Shown piece by piece: positions 22,943 through 35,406 of a DNA stretch of 64,000 nucleotides. The position numbers and the translations under genes are program-made. How positions within the stretch are numbered: position 1 is the stretch's first letter; every line of letters begins with the position of its first letter. The stretch is from the NCBI GenBank assembly GCA_007026445.1, contig VDMD01000022.1, forward strand, positions 62,001 to 126,000. The letters run 5' to 3'. A model generated the notes under the pieces. The model did no database searches, was not told where the DNA came from, and saw only the letters and a list, made by a program, of their open reading frames with translations. Origin of the DNA: Schizophyllum amplum. Lineage: Eukaryota; Basidiomycota; Agaricomycetes; Agaricales; Schizophyllaceae.

Positions 22943-25900
22943 TCAATCGTAGTTCAATGGCATACTACTCTCATCCCTCGACGGTCCACGTCTGTCGTCG
23001 CCCCTCCTATCCCCCTCCGCCCTCGGTGGCATGGACACCGGCGGTCTTGGTGGAAGCCCAGGTTGCCCGGGCTTTGGAGGCAAGCCCATGTGCCGCGGAG
23101 GCATCGACGACGACGGAGGCGGTCCTCGATGCCGGTCCCGGTCCCCGCCCCGCCGCCCGCCTCGGTACCCTCCGCCATGCAATGGCGGTCCCCCATGCAT
23201 AGGCAAAGGCGGTCGCGGGCCTCCTCCGAACCCTGACCCTGGGCCGCCGCCGTATCCGTCATTTTGGAACATGGGTCCATTCGCGAATGACGGCGGCCCA
23301 CCGAAGGGCGGCGGTCCGCCATGCATCGGAGGTCCACCGTGCATGCCAGGTCCCCCATGCATCGCAGCCCCGCCTCTCCCATTCTGAAAGGTAGGTCCGT
23401 TCGCATTGAATGGCGGTGGTCCACTCGCATTAAACGGCGGCGGTCCATTCGCATTGAACGGCGGCGGTCCTCCATGTCCCCCACGGCCAAAGTTCCCGCG
23501 CGGTGGTCCGCCGCCTCTGTTCGCAAAGTGGAACGGAGGGCCCTGCGGCGGGACGAGATTGCGCTGCTGCTCAGGGGGCGGCGCGCGATGGTGCCCGCGC
23601 CTGTCCAGCTCGTGCGAGGCCTCATATGTCGGAATGCTAGATGAACAATGTCAGCACACTTCATCTTGAATTATTTGTTGCAGAAGACAATGCACGCACT
23701 TCTTCGGATCTGCAGGGAACGGCTCGGTCCAGAACCACTCGTGGTCGAGTGCCTCTGTCGCCGTGATGCGCTCGCGCGGGTTGCACGACAGCAGTTGCTC
23801 CATGATGCTGATCAACTCTTTCCCCCAGCTGCAATGCACATTCAGCAACGCGTAACGCTGATCATGCGTGGACCCAACAACGCGCAAGCGACGTGCGCCC
23901 ATGAGCAACGTATATAAACTCACGTATGATAGTGCTTCCCAATCTGCCTGTTGTACTGAGTGAACCGCTTGACGCCCTCGCACCCGGGCAGCCCGTCAAA
24001 GTTCGGCCAGGTCTGCTGATTGGGCGTCCCGCACAGCTGCCAGATGCGGTCCAGCTGGTCGAGGTCCGACGAGCCAGGCAGGATCGGATGGCGCACGAAC
24101 ATCTCGCCGAGGACGCAGCTGCATTCGCCAGGCAAGTCAGCTCCTGCAGCAACAGACCGAAGGAGCAGCATGCCACGCACCCAATACCCCACAGATCGAT
24201 CTCGCTGCCATACTGCCGCGCACCGAGAAGCAACTCCGGAGGCCGGTACCACCGCGTCACGACGCAGTTCGTATACTTCCGATCCAACAGCCCCTGCCCC
24301 ACCCGCGGATCGAACGCCCGCGCGAGACCAAAGTCCGCGATCTGCAAAACGCCCTCATTGTTGATGAGCAAGTTGGCCGCCTTCATATCTCGGTGGACGA
24401 TGTTGTTCTACTCCGTAGTCAGCCTATGACCCATATCACCCAGCCAATGAAATGTGTCTACGCACCCTATGCATATACTCCGTGCCCTCCAGGAGCTGCT
24501 TCATGTACAGTTTGATATGGCTCGGCTGCAGCTGCACGCGCTCATTCTCCAGCAGTCCCGCGAGGTCGTGGTCCATGTACGGGAACACCATGAACACCGA
24601 AGCGGGTCCTTCGCCGTGCCTGCGCGCAGTCAGCTCAGCCCTATCCTCGACCCGCGCGGGCACATTGAGCCCTAGGCGCACTGCGGCGCACAACAACACA
24701 TAATGCAACACGACACGTACTGCGCACGACAAACATGTCCACAAGCGGCACGACGTGCGGGTGCTTGAGCGCCTTGAGGATCTTGATCTCCCGCAGCGCG
24801 GTCACGGGCATGCCCTCCTTCTCGTTGTGCATCAGGATGCGCTTCAGCGCAACGAGTCGTCCAGTCGACATTTGCAGTGCTTTGTGCACCTCACTAAAAA
24901 TGATGTTAGCGACTGAGAAGATGCACCCCGCGATGCTTACCCGAATGTGCCCTCGCCGAGCTTGGTGGTGACTTCGTAATCTGCCTGCATACCACAGCCA
25001 GCAAAAACGCGCCCGTAGGCATCCTTCTCCGCCTCCCGGGAGCGCAGCGGGCGATGTGGGCGGCGCGTAATTAGCGCGCGCGGATTCAGCTCCTTCTCCG
25101 GGGACTCAGACTTCTTCACCTCCTTTGCCTGAACATCCGTTGGTGGCAACGACAAGGGCGCCGGCGAGTGCCGCCCCGCAGGCGCGGGCGGCCGCTTCAT
25201 GGCAATGGATATCGACGCATGCGTAGCAGGAAGCGCAGGAGGGCGACCCTCCAGGCGAGGGTCTGGCGGCGGGACAGGCGGAGGGGACACGGGTGGGGGT
25301 GGTGCGCCATTGGCAGGCGGCGGCGGCGGCGGCGGTTGAGAAGAGGGAGGAGAAACAAGCCCGGGGGGCGGAGGAGGAAGAGATGCAGGCGGGGGTGGAT
25401 CGCGGCCGGGCGAGCGCAGCTTGTACGCCGTGGGCGGCGAGACGGGGCGGTACACGGGCGACGCAGGACGGCGCGGGAGGATATGTGGGGGTGTGTAAGA
25501 GAGGGGCGGGGTCCTGGCACGCCCCGTTGATTCCCCGGGGCGGTACGAGTCCATCATGCGCCGCGACGGGGGGGAGCGTTCGCGGCGGTAGTACGGGTCG
25601 CGCTCGCGCTCTCGCCCCCTGCCGCTCGTCCAACTCCGCCCGTCGTCGCGCTCGTAGTCGTCACGCTGCCTCCAGTTCGACGCCACCGCGGGGCGGTACG
25701 AGCGTGCCTCATCGTGCATGCGCACCGCGCGCTCCTCGCCCGTGGGCTTATACATCCCCCGATCCCGGTCCCGGCGATACGCCCCGCCACGGCGGTCGCG
25801 GTCGCGGTCTCTGTCGCGCTCCCAGTCCCTGTCATAGTCGCGTCCTCTACTGTCGTGGCTGCGTGCGGGGCTGTAGGACGAGCGGGAGGGGCTGCGCGGG

Positions 25901-26301
25901 TGCTGCTGGGGCAGACGGTGCTTATTGGCGTTCGGCGATCGGGAACGCGAGCGTGTGCGGGAGCGGCGCTCCTGCGGCGTCTGCGACCTCTGGCGAAATC
26001 CACCGCCCTCCCGCCTGTCCCGGTCCCTCCTCCCGCTCCCACTGATCGCAGCCTCCTTCCGCTCGAATATCGACGGGCCGGTGTTCTTTGACGTCGACGG
26101 GCCAGGCTGCGCTGCGGCGGATATTTCCTTCTTCTTGAAGGGAAACGCCATGCCGCCCTTCTTTGCTGGAGCTGGCTTCGCCGGCAGGGATAAGTGCGAG
26201 CGCGGATTTGGGTCGTCGACCTCGCCTTCCTCTGGGCTCTCCCCCCGCTTCGCCGGCCTGCCGCCGTCCAGCGGGTCCGAGGCCTTGCGCTTTTCTGCCA
26301 T
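22943..26301 (-). CDS. BUR1: BUR1/CDK9-type cyclin-dependent kinase with SR-like N-terminus
   Basis: Phosphorylates the RNA polymerase II CTD linker/Spt5 to support elongation; nuclear. Start at 26299-26301 ([19 protein letters not shown]). Exons: 24941-26301, 24721-24893, 24466-24619, 24181-24407, 23924-24118, 23700-23828, 22943-23636. About 440 residues of Arg/Ser/Asp- and Pro-rich sequence precede the kinase. Kinase motifs: GEGTFG/EVHKA loop, VALKRIL with the ATP lysine, PVTALRE (the PITALRE position), [53 protein letters not shown]. The exit [12 protein letters not shown] is typical of BUR1. The C-terminus is Gly/Pro repeats ([21 protein letters not shown]). One C seems missing in the CCC at 24604-24606 (STAKD to [12 protein letters not shown]). 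Confidence 0.94.
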
Positions 26302-26968
26302 GAGTGGCGAATGAGTAAGTTGTCCAAGTCGTCCAAGTCGTCGATTGCGCTATCCGGATAAAATTGAGTTTGTCTATGACAAAGATGCAGTCATTTTCGA
26401 GTGCCAGACGATGTAGAGGATGGACGTGAGCGTTGCGGACAACACTGAGCACGGCTTAATTTTGGGCCAAGCCCCATTGTAGTTAGCCACGTGCAGACCA
26501 CGTGAAATCATGTTCCCTTTTCAACGACTTCAAGTTGAACTTGAAGCAGGCTTAAAATTTAAAGCTTGAAGCTGGAATCCTTTGCCTCATGCAAGTGTAT
26601 TCAGCTCCCAGATCACCCACCTCGCATGCCTTCGCCCTAACAAACACCACATCCAACGCAGCCAGTCCGAATACATTGCCTCAAAATGCACAACTGCAGT
26701 TCGAATGAGGTCGGACGGACTGCTCTCGTGGAACCACGTCTTGCTCTCGCTGACATCCAATCTTCTGATATTTCTACACGACAACCCGACATAGCAGGGA
26801 GATAAATGGACTCGACGAGGATGAACTCGAATAGCGATCTAAAAACTTAGCGGATGGTAGACTAGGATGGGCGGGCTCGCAGTTGAATAAGTAACCCAGT
26901 GAGATGATAATAGAAATCGTTATGTCGTGTGGTATCGTGCCACCTTCACTGTCACCAATTGAAGTAGC
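26302..26968. other. intergenic, BUR1 promoter side
   Basis: BUR1 upstream sequence and the 3' side of the CBS gene. Besides the E-box pair, a small cluster of AGTTGAACTTGAAGC / AGCTTGAAGCTGG motifs at 26530-26575 forms imperfect inverted repeats. No gene is seen. Confidence 0.5.
26488..26504. promoter_or_regulatory. paired CACGTG E-boxes upstream of BUR1
   Basis: CACGTG at 26488-26493 and 26499-26504 lie about 190 bp upstream of the BUR1 ATG, roughly one helical turn apart (11 bp start to start). They are candidate bHLH/Cbf1-like sites. Confidence 0.4.
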
Positions 26969-27800
26969 CTAGAATCCCCGCCGCGTGACGAAGTTCTCCA
27001 AATCTTGCGCGGTCGCGACGCCGAGGACGAATTTGCGGTCATTGTCGGTGACTGGGGAGTTGGTATCAGTATAGTGTGAGCGATAGGCATCGCCGGGGTC
27101 GGCGGAGGATTTGAGGATTGGAATGTGGGGCATGAAGTGTGGGGGAGGCTGAAGTACAGGGAATATAACAAACGAGAAGCAAAAAATGACACGGAAGAGG
27201 ATGACAGAGGATTACAGACGTACCAATGGCGAATAGGTTATTCTTCAAGAAGTCTTCGAGATCGGCGAGGGATGTCCAAGGGGTGATAGTGGTGTACGGC
27301 TGCGATGTCGATCGCTTGAATTTGGTCATGAACTGCGAAACTGGTGCGTTCTGGTCGTGTTGAAAGTACACCAATAATGTAGGATGTTCGCAGGAAATAG
27401 GGAATTGATGACGGGTTGGAAGAAAGCAATGAAGACGTTCGTCAGTACAAGGTACACAGAACGACGAGGCGTGTAAGCACGCACCGGATCCGCGCCACCC
27501 GCCTCCCATGTTTTCTTGAGCGCGGCAACATCAATGTAGCCAAGAGGCCTCCGACTCTTGTCCAGCACGGGAATGTGAGAGAAATCGCGGTCGTACGCGA
27601 GCTCGATCGCGCGGGACACGGCCTCGGTCGAGGGCAAGGCGAACGCGGGTTGCAGTTGTAGGTCCTATGGTAATCAGCCTCAGTTCCTTCTGATACAGAG
27701 CAGATGAACATACCTCTACGACCGCGCCGCGGTACTTGTCCACTGGAGTGTTCATGAGAACGGAGGATGATGTTACGGGGAGGGTTGCAGTTGTAGCCAT
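26969..27800 (-). CDS. small CBS-domain-pair protein
   Basis: About 158 residues, essentially one CBS pair (Bateman module), which in other proteins binds adenosine nucleotides. Start at 27798-27800 (MATTATLPVTSSSVLMNTPV). Exons: 27714-27800, 27485-27664, 27224-27350, 26969-27051. The first CBS has TEAVSRAIELAYDRDFSHIP, VLDKSRRPLGYIDVAALK and a TWEAGG linker. The second has TITPWTSLADLEDFLKNNLF, AIVTDNDRKFVLGVATAQDL and ENFVTRRGF. All four exons join cleanly without correction. No other domain is attached, so it may act as a stand-alone energy sensor or a partner subunit (inference). Confidence 0.88.
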
Positions 27801-28657
27801 TGCGGAAGGAGAAGAAAGGCTGCAGGTGATTCGAGTAGGGCCAGTAGTAAAGCGCCTGCGGTTATGATTCGACTTTGTTGAGTATCGTACGAGTGATGTC
27901 GATGAACGTTCGAAGAGAGAAGAGCGCCGTGCTGTTCGGCGCGGTGACCGGTTCAGCAGTCCGGTCCGATCATTCCGAGCGCCTGTTGAATGTTCGAACG
28001 ATCCTCCCTTGATCCTCCCAGTGACCTGAATATTCCTAGACTTCATCGGTGCGTCTTGTCTTTGTCCATCCTGACCGAAAGTCATCTGAGAACTCAGTAG
28101 AACACGTACTTTGATAGATGTTTGGTGCAAGTCACAAAATCCGTCGACGTTACCCCGACGCCCGTTCCCTCGGACTTCCCCTTCATTATCGACGTATACA
28201 GTGGTGGCAACCAATAGAAGAGCATGCCCCCTTTCAAGTTTCTCCTCCCTTAGCACACAGACTGTGCCTTGACAACACAGGACTGCGCAACAGTCACAAG
28301 GCAGTCATGCGAACGCCGCCTCCTCCAGCTCGACCCTCGCTTCTCACATGCGCCCACCATTCACCAGCTTAACTTAGCCCACTCGTCCGAAGTTTACCTC
28401 CCCTCATTCCGAAGCGCTTTTGAGTCTCATGGGATTGAGTCTTGTGGCGGCAGGCTTGACAGGACAGGCTGGGGAGGCTTCACCGTGCACGCGGACCCCG
28501 CAGCAGGATCCCTAGGACATCAACGCGGCGGCCTGTTCACTGCCTAATGCTCGGAGAAACGCACGTTCTTGGCCTACATAAGGTCAACGACCGGGGCTAC
28601 TGCAGCTTGAAGTGAAGTCGACTGTCCCCTGAACGCTCCCACCTAACGCGACTCGAG
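27801..28657. other. divergent promoter region
   Basis: 857 bp between the starts of the CBS gene (-) and the lyase (+). No gene is recognised and no firm regulatory motif was picked out. Confidence 0.5.
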
Positions 28658-31442
28658 ATGGTGCTCTTCTCACCGCTCAGTTTAGTCTCCCTCGCGCTCG
28701 CCACGCTCTCGGTACGCGCCTTCGGCATCACGGAGAGCGGCGACAGCTTCATACTCGATACCTCTGCAGGCTTGGTGTTTACTGGTGCGACTGGCGTGCT
28801 CGCTCGCTCTTCCGAGATCGCTGAATATGGCGTGTAGTGGACAGCACGTCTGGCGATCTCACGTCCATTATCTTCAATGATGTCGAGGTGTGTGTAACGT
28901 TATTTTTCATCAGTAGCATACTGATTGTCTACCAGACCCAAGACTCCAGCAAGCACAGCCAGATCGCGTCCGGCATCGGCGCGAGCTGCACGCATGTGAG
29001 TCGATCGCGTCACCTACCGACATCACACAGCTCGTCGTATCGCTTGCCAGCAATGCACTTAGCATGCTTTCTCAACACAGCGCTTTGCTTTGCTCCCCAA
29101 CTCCCCGCATTGCATTACCTCCTGACATAGCTGTTCGGCTAACAGCACTCCAGGCTACAGGCGGACACGACAACAACTACATCACCGTCACCTGCACGGC
29201 GTCGGGCATCATTCACTACGTGGGTTGCGCTTTCTCTCCAACATGCTCTCCATCACTGTGCTTTTCCTACCTCAGGCTGACCGTATGTTTGTCTGACAGT
29301 ACGTGGCCAAGTACAACGACCCCAGCATTCATATGGCGACCTAGTAAGCTCCCTATCTCCCATGACTACTTTGAGCAATCCGCTTACCACTATCCAGCAC
29401 CTCCGCCGAGCCCTCCGTCGGCGAACTGCGCTACATAGCCCGCCTCAAAAAGTCCGCCTCCCAAACGGCGCCGCTGCTTCCGACATTGCGGGTGCGTGCA
29501 TAGTTCTCCTTCCCATCCCTTACCTTGCACTGGCCACCCGCATCTCTACCGCCCATTCGTCACCACATTGCCCTCTTTTCCATCACCACCCAACACAGGC
29601 GGCACCGCCATCGAGGGCTCCGACGTCTTCCTCGTCTCCGGCGAGACGCGCTCCAAGTTCTACTCCTCCGGCAGTTCATTGACGACCAGGTGCACGGCGT
29701 CACGGGCTCCGGCATCGGCGCGTACATGATCGTCCCCGGCACGGGCTTTGAGGGCTCCTCGGGCGGGCCGTTCTTCAGGGAATTGATAACCAGGGCGGGG
29801 ATCAGCAGGAATTGTATTTTTGTGAGTCGGCGTGATTATTCAGTCATTCTTGATGTATGCGGATGGTGCGCATATAATTCACATAGGGGAAGGGCGATGG
29901 GCCATCGCTATAAAGTTGCCGAGACGCTGACCAGTTCTCTCCCAGACATGAACTCAACCACGCCAGACCGAGTTGTACAGGATGGGGCTGCATGGGCCTT
30001 AGTGAGTCTTGCACGTCTCAGCTTGTGGTCATTCGCTGACGATTTTACAGGCGATCACGTACACACGGGCTCGGCACCTCGGGCGACATTGGTTGCCAAC
30101 GATTTCACGTTAGAAAGCTTCGCTCATAATTGCCTCTTTCAACTACCCAGATACCTCCTTCTACGATGATCTCGACATCGAGGGCTGGTACTCCGAGGCC
30201 GAGCGCGGCCGCCTCACCGGCAAGGCCAGCGGCTTCAACACGGACTTCTCCTCGTACATCGTGATCGGTTGGTCTAACGACGACGCGCAATACTGGTGAG
30301 GGGCTGCTCTCTCAAATTCGAACCTCCATTGAGCCCGCCACTGATGCGTATTCCCCCAGGGTCCGCACCTCCACCGATGGGTCCTACACGAGCCCGTACA
30401 TGAAGCCGGGGACGTACACCATGACGCGTACGTACACAAAGCTGGAGGGCTTATAGGGCTGGCGCTTATGGAATTGCAGTGTACGAGTTCGAGCTGGCTA
30501 TCGGGTCCCAGTCCGTCTCCGTGTCTGCCGGCAGCGTCGGCTCGTCGAATATCGCGTCGACCATTGATGCAAGTCGACCTGTATTCTGTTCGAGGACCGT
30601 TCGCTGGATTCTGACACCACTGTCTTTGCAGCGCCCGGACGTGGTCTGGCAGATTGGCGACTACGACGGCACACCAAGGGGCTTCCTGAATGCAGAGTAC
30701 GTGCGGAAGCTCTCATATTGGTTCGCGGTCCTGACGCATATGATGTAGCATGATCGAGACTGTACAGTGCGTCTTCAAGGACTGTCGCTAGGTATGACCC
30801 GTATTAACCATCTGGTAGCCCAAGTGACTCCCGCATGAACGACTGGGTATCGTAAGTTACAATTCTACCCTCCTACCGACCCCCAAGCAGACTGACATTG
30901 ACCCTCACCAACCCAGCCCCTACACCGTCGGCGACGACATTTACAACTTCCCCATGGCCATTTTCAAGGACATCGGCGCGGCGACTGTCTCGTTCACCCT
31001 CTCCTCTAGCCAAGGCGGCGCGCGCACGCTCGAGATTGCGACCACCCTCGCGTTCGCTGGCGGCCGGCCGTCGGTGACGATCAACGACTGGTCGGGCGAC
31101 AACCCTGCGGCGCCGGACCAGCCCGACTCGCGCGGTGTGACGCGCGGGACGTGGCGCGGGAATGTGAGTTCTCGTCTCTTTATGAGAGGCGCCATGAGAG
31201 GCGGAATTCGAGGACGAGAGACGATGCTGACTTGCGCTTAGAACATCCTGTACTCGTACGCCGTCCCGGACGGCACACTCCTCACCGACGGGTCGACCAA
31301 TACGCTGACGATCAACGTGATTTCGGGCTCGTCGGGAGACGATTACTTGTGAGTGGCCCGCATGAGACATAGGTTCAACTGGTTGTTGATTTCATTGTGC
31401 AGGTCGCCGAACTTCGTTGTGGATATGGTTCGCCTGTACTAG
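28658..31442 (+). CDS. secreted rhamnogalacturonan lyase, PL4 family
   Basis: Cleaves the rhamnogalacturonan I backbone of pectin by beta-elimination, outside the cell. Start at 28658: [20 protein letters not shown] is a signal peptide, followed by [20 protein letters not shown]. Exons include 28658-28784, 28838-28887, 28936-28995, 29154-29219, 29300-29343, 29398-29491, 29599-29821 and then about six more. Family blocks: [111 protein letters not shown], and the C-terminal carbohydrate-binding part ending [12 protein letters not shown]. Between about 29456 and 30070 at least five 1-nt losses are needed (about 29457, 29671, 29781, 29957, 29965), and the junction near 30585 does not keep frame. 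It is either a damaged gene or poor sequence in this patch. Confidence 0.85.
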
Positions 31443-32263
31443 GGATCAGGCAACGAGTAAGTTGTATACCAAACCTGTACGGAAATAAATATATGTTCGG
31501 GGTTTCTCATACGGTCAGGCTGCCAGCCGCACGGCGCAGGCTGAGTGTGCTGCCTTCTGACTCTGAGTCATCTGCTGCGTTTGGTCCAACAAGCGCCCAT
31601 ACTTGTACATAACATCGTGCCGGTCAGAGACTTAAAGAGGGGTAGACGTCCCGCCGGGTACCTGTGGGTGTCTAATGATTGCGCTGCGGGCTTCCCGCCC
31701 GATTCCCGCCTTTCTCCCCGACTAGCTCAAAACAAGCCTCCATCTTGAACCTTTCACAGTGAGGCCTACCTCTGTACCATGGAGATTTGATCTCTGACAG
31801 TCCAACTACCCGGAAGGGCAGTCGCTCATGCCACATCGGAACCCCCTTGATTGTCCATTGTTATGAGTAGTTTGCTTCCGCTATGTTCATAGAAATTATC
31901 TCATTTAGGAAGTCCTTCTGTGTTGATTCCTGTCATTCACGGCGGCCCGAGCGGACATATCGCAACAGTTCCCGCGTGCGTTCCTGACACTACTACAATA
32001 ACAACCAGTACTAGCATGCTTTCAAGCGTTGAGCAATGCTATGAGCTATGGGCATACCACAATGACCACAGCACCTTGACTTCGAACTACAGATCAGCTT
32101 CGACGGTACGGTCCGCGTCACGCGCGCGATGACGGGCAGGTAGGCCTTGTGCAAGTATGAGACAGATCCCCTCGATATAAAAGGCCGATCCTCATGCCGG
32201 ATGTCGTTTGGACTCCCCCTCACTGTCCAGTGTCTCTGCGCAAGAAGTTCAACGAGCGAGGCC
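31443..32263. other. intergenic, hydrolase copy 1 promoter side
   Basis: No gene is recognised. A TATAAAA box lies at 32176-32182, 82 bp before the next ATG. Confidence 0.5.
32176..32182 (+). promoter_or_regulatory. TATA box of hydrolase copy 1
   Basis: TATAAAA, 82 bp upstream of the ATG at 32264. Copy 2 has an equivalent box at a similar distance. Confidence 0.6.
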
Positions 32264-33647
32264 ATGCCATACGTCTCCCTCACCGCTGTGACCGGCGCAC
32301 CGGCGTCGTTTTCTTACAGTATCTCGACGCCGTCCAATCCTTCAGCAGACGCGATTGACCCCGCCTTGCCTACGATCCTCTGCATACACGGCGTGTATAT
32401 CGCACAGCAGATCTTCGAATGTACGTGCTGAGCCGGCCAGATGCGCATAATCCCTAACTTGCGCTTTCAGCCCAGTTCAATGACCCCCGCCTTCGCCAGT
32501 TCAACCTCGTTGCCATCGATCGGTTAGCGCACGGCGAAACGAAGGGGAACGTAACCGCCGACTACCACCCACAGGAGACTGCGGAAGATTTGGCGCATGT
32601 AATGGTGCGTTCCCCGATCCCCCACTCCCACAGCTCGTTGCTGAAGTCAGCCCTCAGGACGCACTCAACATTACATCCTTCCATATACTCGCGCTCGGAG
32701 TGGGCACGATCATCGGAGCGGAGCTCGCTATCGCTTATCCTCAGCGCGTCAAGTCACTCACATCCGTCTCCCCCGCACCCTTCGCTGAGGTGCGTGCTGC
32801 AGACCTTTTGCTTATCCTTCGAACCTGATCATTCGACGCAGCCCGAAGACGTCAATCAAGGTCGCCAACAGCTGCTCGACTATTGGCACGAGATGAAGAA
32901 GACCAGCGATAACTCATACATGGAGGACATCGTCTTCGGCGCCATGCAACTCCTGTTCCACAATAACGTCAACAACCGAGCCACTGCGTTCGTGCCGCCA
33001 GACTGATCAACTGTCTTCCAACTCACCCCCAGTCCAGGGTCCGTGATGTCGTGCTTCAGCAGGCATTTCGTAACTGGATGGGAACTGAGGAAGACGTTTT
33101 CAACGCGCGGGTAACCAACGCGGACTTCTTCACAAAGCGCCGAGTGCTAACGAAGCACGAGCTGAGTGCTGTACGTTGCCTTTTACGTCCTATGTCGAAG
33201 ACCTCTGAACTCTTCTGACAGATAAAGGCGCCTATACAGTTTATCCATGGCCAGGACGATATCGCATATCCCTACCAATATACCGTTGACGTGGCAGAAG
33301 AACATCGGGCGGCCGGAAACGATGTTGCAGGCGTGTATCGGGTCCGCGGACCACACGACATGCTCCTCCTTTCCCAGAAGAGTAAGTTTACTCTTCCCCA
33401 TTTCTTCCGGCCCTCCTTTGCTGCGCTTTGAGGGAATCTTCTCTCGGCGTAGCTCACTGCACCGTCTGATGCCGCTATCACGGATGCTGACCCGGTATAT
33501 TTCAGAGTAAACCCGCGCCTATGCGATATGGTATTGCGAGTGGAGAAAAGGAAAGACATGTCAATCAGTCATCCTGAACCGTTGCGGACACCATGGACGG
33601 ACGAGCTGGCCGCGAGGGGCTTTTACCGGCCTTATCGACGATTCTGA
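32264..33647 (+). CDS. alpha/beta-hydrolase-fold protein, copy 1, lacking the nucleophile serine
   Basis: Start at 32264 (MPYVSLTAVTGAPASFSYSI). Exons: 32264-32420, 32471-32604, 32658-32789, 32842-32987, 33038-33170, 33222-33381, 33506-33647. The fold shows the oxyanion-hole HG in TILCIHGVYIAQQIFE, the strand FNLVAIDRLAHGETKG, the acid in FIHGQDDIAYPYQYTVDVAE and the His in RVRGPHDM. The nucleophile elbow, normally GxSxG, reads FHILALGVGTIIGAELA, so Gly stands where Ser should be. The last junction (33381/33506) is one base out of frame before VNPRLCDMVLRVEKRKD. It is paralogous to the gene at 49097-50584, with introns in the same places. Possibly a pseudo-enzyme or a binding protein. Confidence 0.85.
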
Positions 33648-34291
33648 TTCGGACGCGGAGTGATTGTTGTTCTTTCGTCGACGGTCCGAGAAGGCAAGGC
33701 GAACGTATGTTTCTGCCGTCTTGGCTTCTCATATAGTTGGCCGGTGGTCGCCGTTGGACCCATCGACAACCGGTCTACTGCTGGTTTGCTTTGCACGTGA
33801 GTGATGGACGCAAACGTCACTCCTTTATGCTTGTACACGTCGTCCCTCTTGCTGTCCCGCAACTGTACATAGTAGAGTATTATAATGTCTTTCTGGCAGG
33901 CTCGACCCGCGTCATTCCATAACTTGCGGGAGGGGCTTCTAAATACAATGTTCGAAAATGAGGCCATTGTGAGGCTGACAGTGACGCGACACACCGTGCT
34001 GACTTGTTTGAAGTCGAGCAACCCGGCCTCCCCGAATGGTGTAACCGGTCTGATAGTAGCACTGGAGTCGGCGGGTGCACAAATTCGATGCAGGGTATGT
34101 TATTAGCTGCTGAACTTCTATATCGTGTATGCAGCGCGAAGGGAACCCAGTACATCTAGTCGACTCTATCTACTTGGGTCCATGGACGTAGCGACCGTGA
34201 TACAGGCCTCTGGTATATATACATGTACAAGATATCTGGTTATACACTTGGCGCCTCTGCTCAACGGAGACGTCTCGACAAGAACGAAATA
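33648..34291. other. convergent 3' intergenic region
   Basis: Between hydrolase copy 1 (+) and the DUF1275 gene (-). Nothing is recognised. Confidence 0.5.
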
Positions 34292-35406
34292 CTAAACAAT
34301 CCTTGCGACATCGGGCGCATTTGTGGCACCGGGATTGGGTGACGCCTGCGCATATGGTTTCTCGATGTCGTCCATCGGCGGCGTCGGCTCTTCCCGGGGA
34401 CGAAGAAAAGGAGAAGGCGGTCAGGATACGGATACCGACGCCGACACCCAGGGCGCCGGGAGATCCTATGCGGAAGACGAGGCCACGAGCCATGAGCGCG
34501 CCTGCACTTAGGTAGAAACGGTCGTGTAAGACACTAAGGCGACGTACCGAGAATGACACTTAAATACCAAGCGCCCGTTGGTCTCGGGGCGTATTCCATT
34601 TGTGTAGGCGAAATAGACCCTCGATGCCACTAGCTCACACCACGTCGTGGTCAAAGGTACTGCAACACTGTCAGCGGCGATGACGAGCGTCAAATGAAGG
34701 TGGCTCTTACGCGTTGCGCCGGATTCGTCTTCACCTAATAGCTTGGATGCCCTGGAGGCCCATACTTGCGGATATGAACCCAAGGCAGATGAAGGATACT
34801 GCGTCATCCCACGCAGGCCCAGCTTGGAATCTGTAGGTAGTCAGCGGGGTGGTCGAAGCACATACACCGACGACTAACCTATCGTCGGATATTCCGGGGT
34901 AGCCTTGATTGCTTTTCCATCCCGCCACTCCAGCGGCCATCGTCAACAGCGCCTGCAGCATCGTGCCCAACCATAGCCATCCTCGCGAGCGCGGCCCCAT
35001 CCGCTCAAAGAGGCGGGCGAAGAGACCGCCAAGAACGAAGGTGAGAAGGGACGTGAGAGCCTGCTTGTCGGCCATGAGGAACGCCTTTGTGTGACCCTCC
35101 CAAAGTCGCGCTATTGCGATGGCCAACTGAGCGGTGTTGCCGGACTGGAAAGCCACACCATACAAAGATGGCGGAAAATGTATTGCATTCCTGTCGGACG
35201 ATGAGCACGTAGCGACACGCCCAAAGTGAAAAAGCGCACATAAAGCCAGACATAAAGTAAAAGACATTCATTTGCGTCGCGCAGCGTGTGGTATCGACGT
35301 CTCCGCGCCACAGCTCAAGAAAAGAGGTAGCGGGGAGGAAGCGGCGCCGGGGCACATTCGTTAAAGTGGGATCCTCGGACGTCGTTCGCGACATAGACAA
35401 AGGCAT
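34292..35406 (-). CDS. DUF1275 family multi-pass membrane protein
   Basis: Fungal relative of bacterial YoaK-type membrane proteins; substrate unknown. Start at 35404-35406 (MPLSMSRTTSEDPTLTNVP). Exons: 35240-35406, 34879-35190, 34735-34830, 34548-34667, and a last exon from about 34508 down to 34292. Family core: FLPATSFLELWRGDVDTTRC, SLYGVAFQSGNTAQLAIAIA, LTSLLTFVLGGLFARLFERM, FICLGFISASMGLQGIQAIR, VPLTTTWCELVA, GALGVGVGIRILTAFSF. Five to six hydrophobic spans are visible. In the last exon the natural C-terminus, ending PMDDIEKPYAQASPNPGATN then APDVARIV, lies in a different frame from the preceding membrane span, so one or two indels are needed near 34390-34510. Confidence 0.82.

Noticed and set aside
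22950..23480. Repeated GGTCCNCC-type DNA.
   Set aside because: Coding repeats for the Gly/Pro-rich tail of BUR1.
22943..26300. Long plus-strand open frames opposite BUR1 (for example 25293-26045) and opposite cyclin B (21893-22561).
   Set aside because: They are GC-rich antisense shadows of Arg/Ser/Pro-rich coding sequence; the minus strand has conserved kinase and cyclin motifs with consistent introns.
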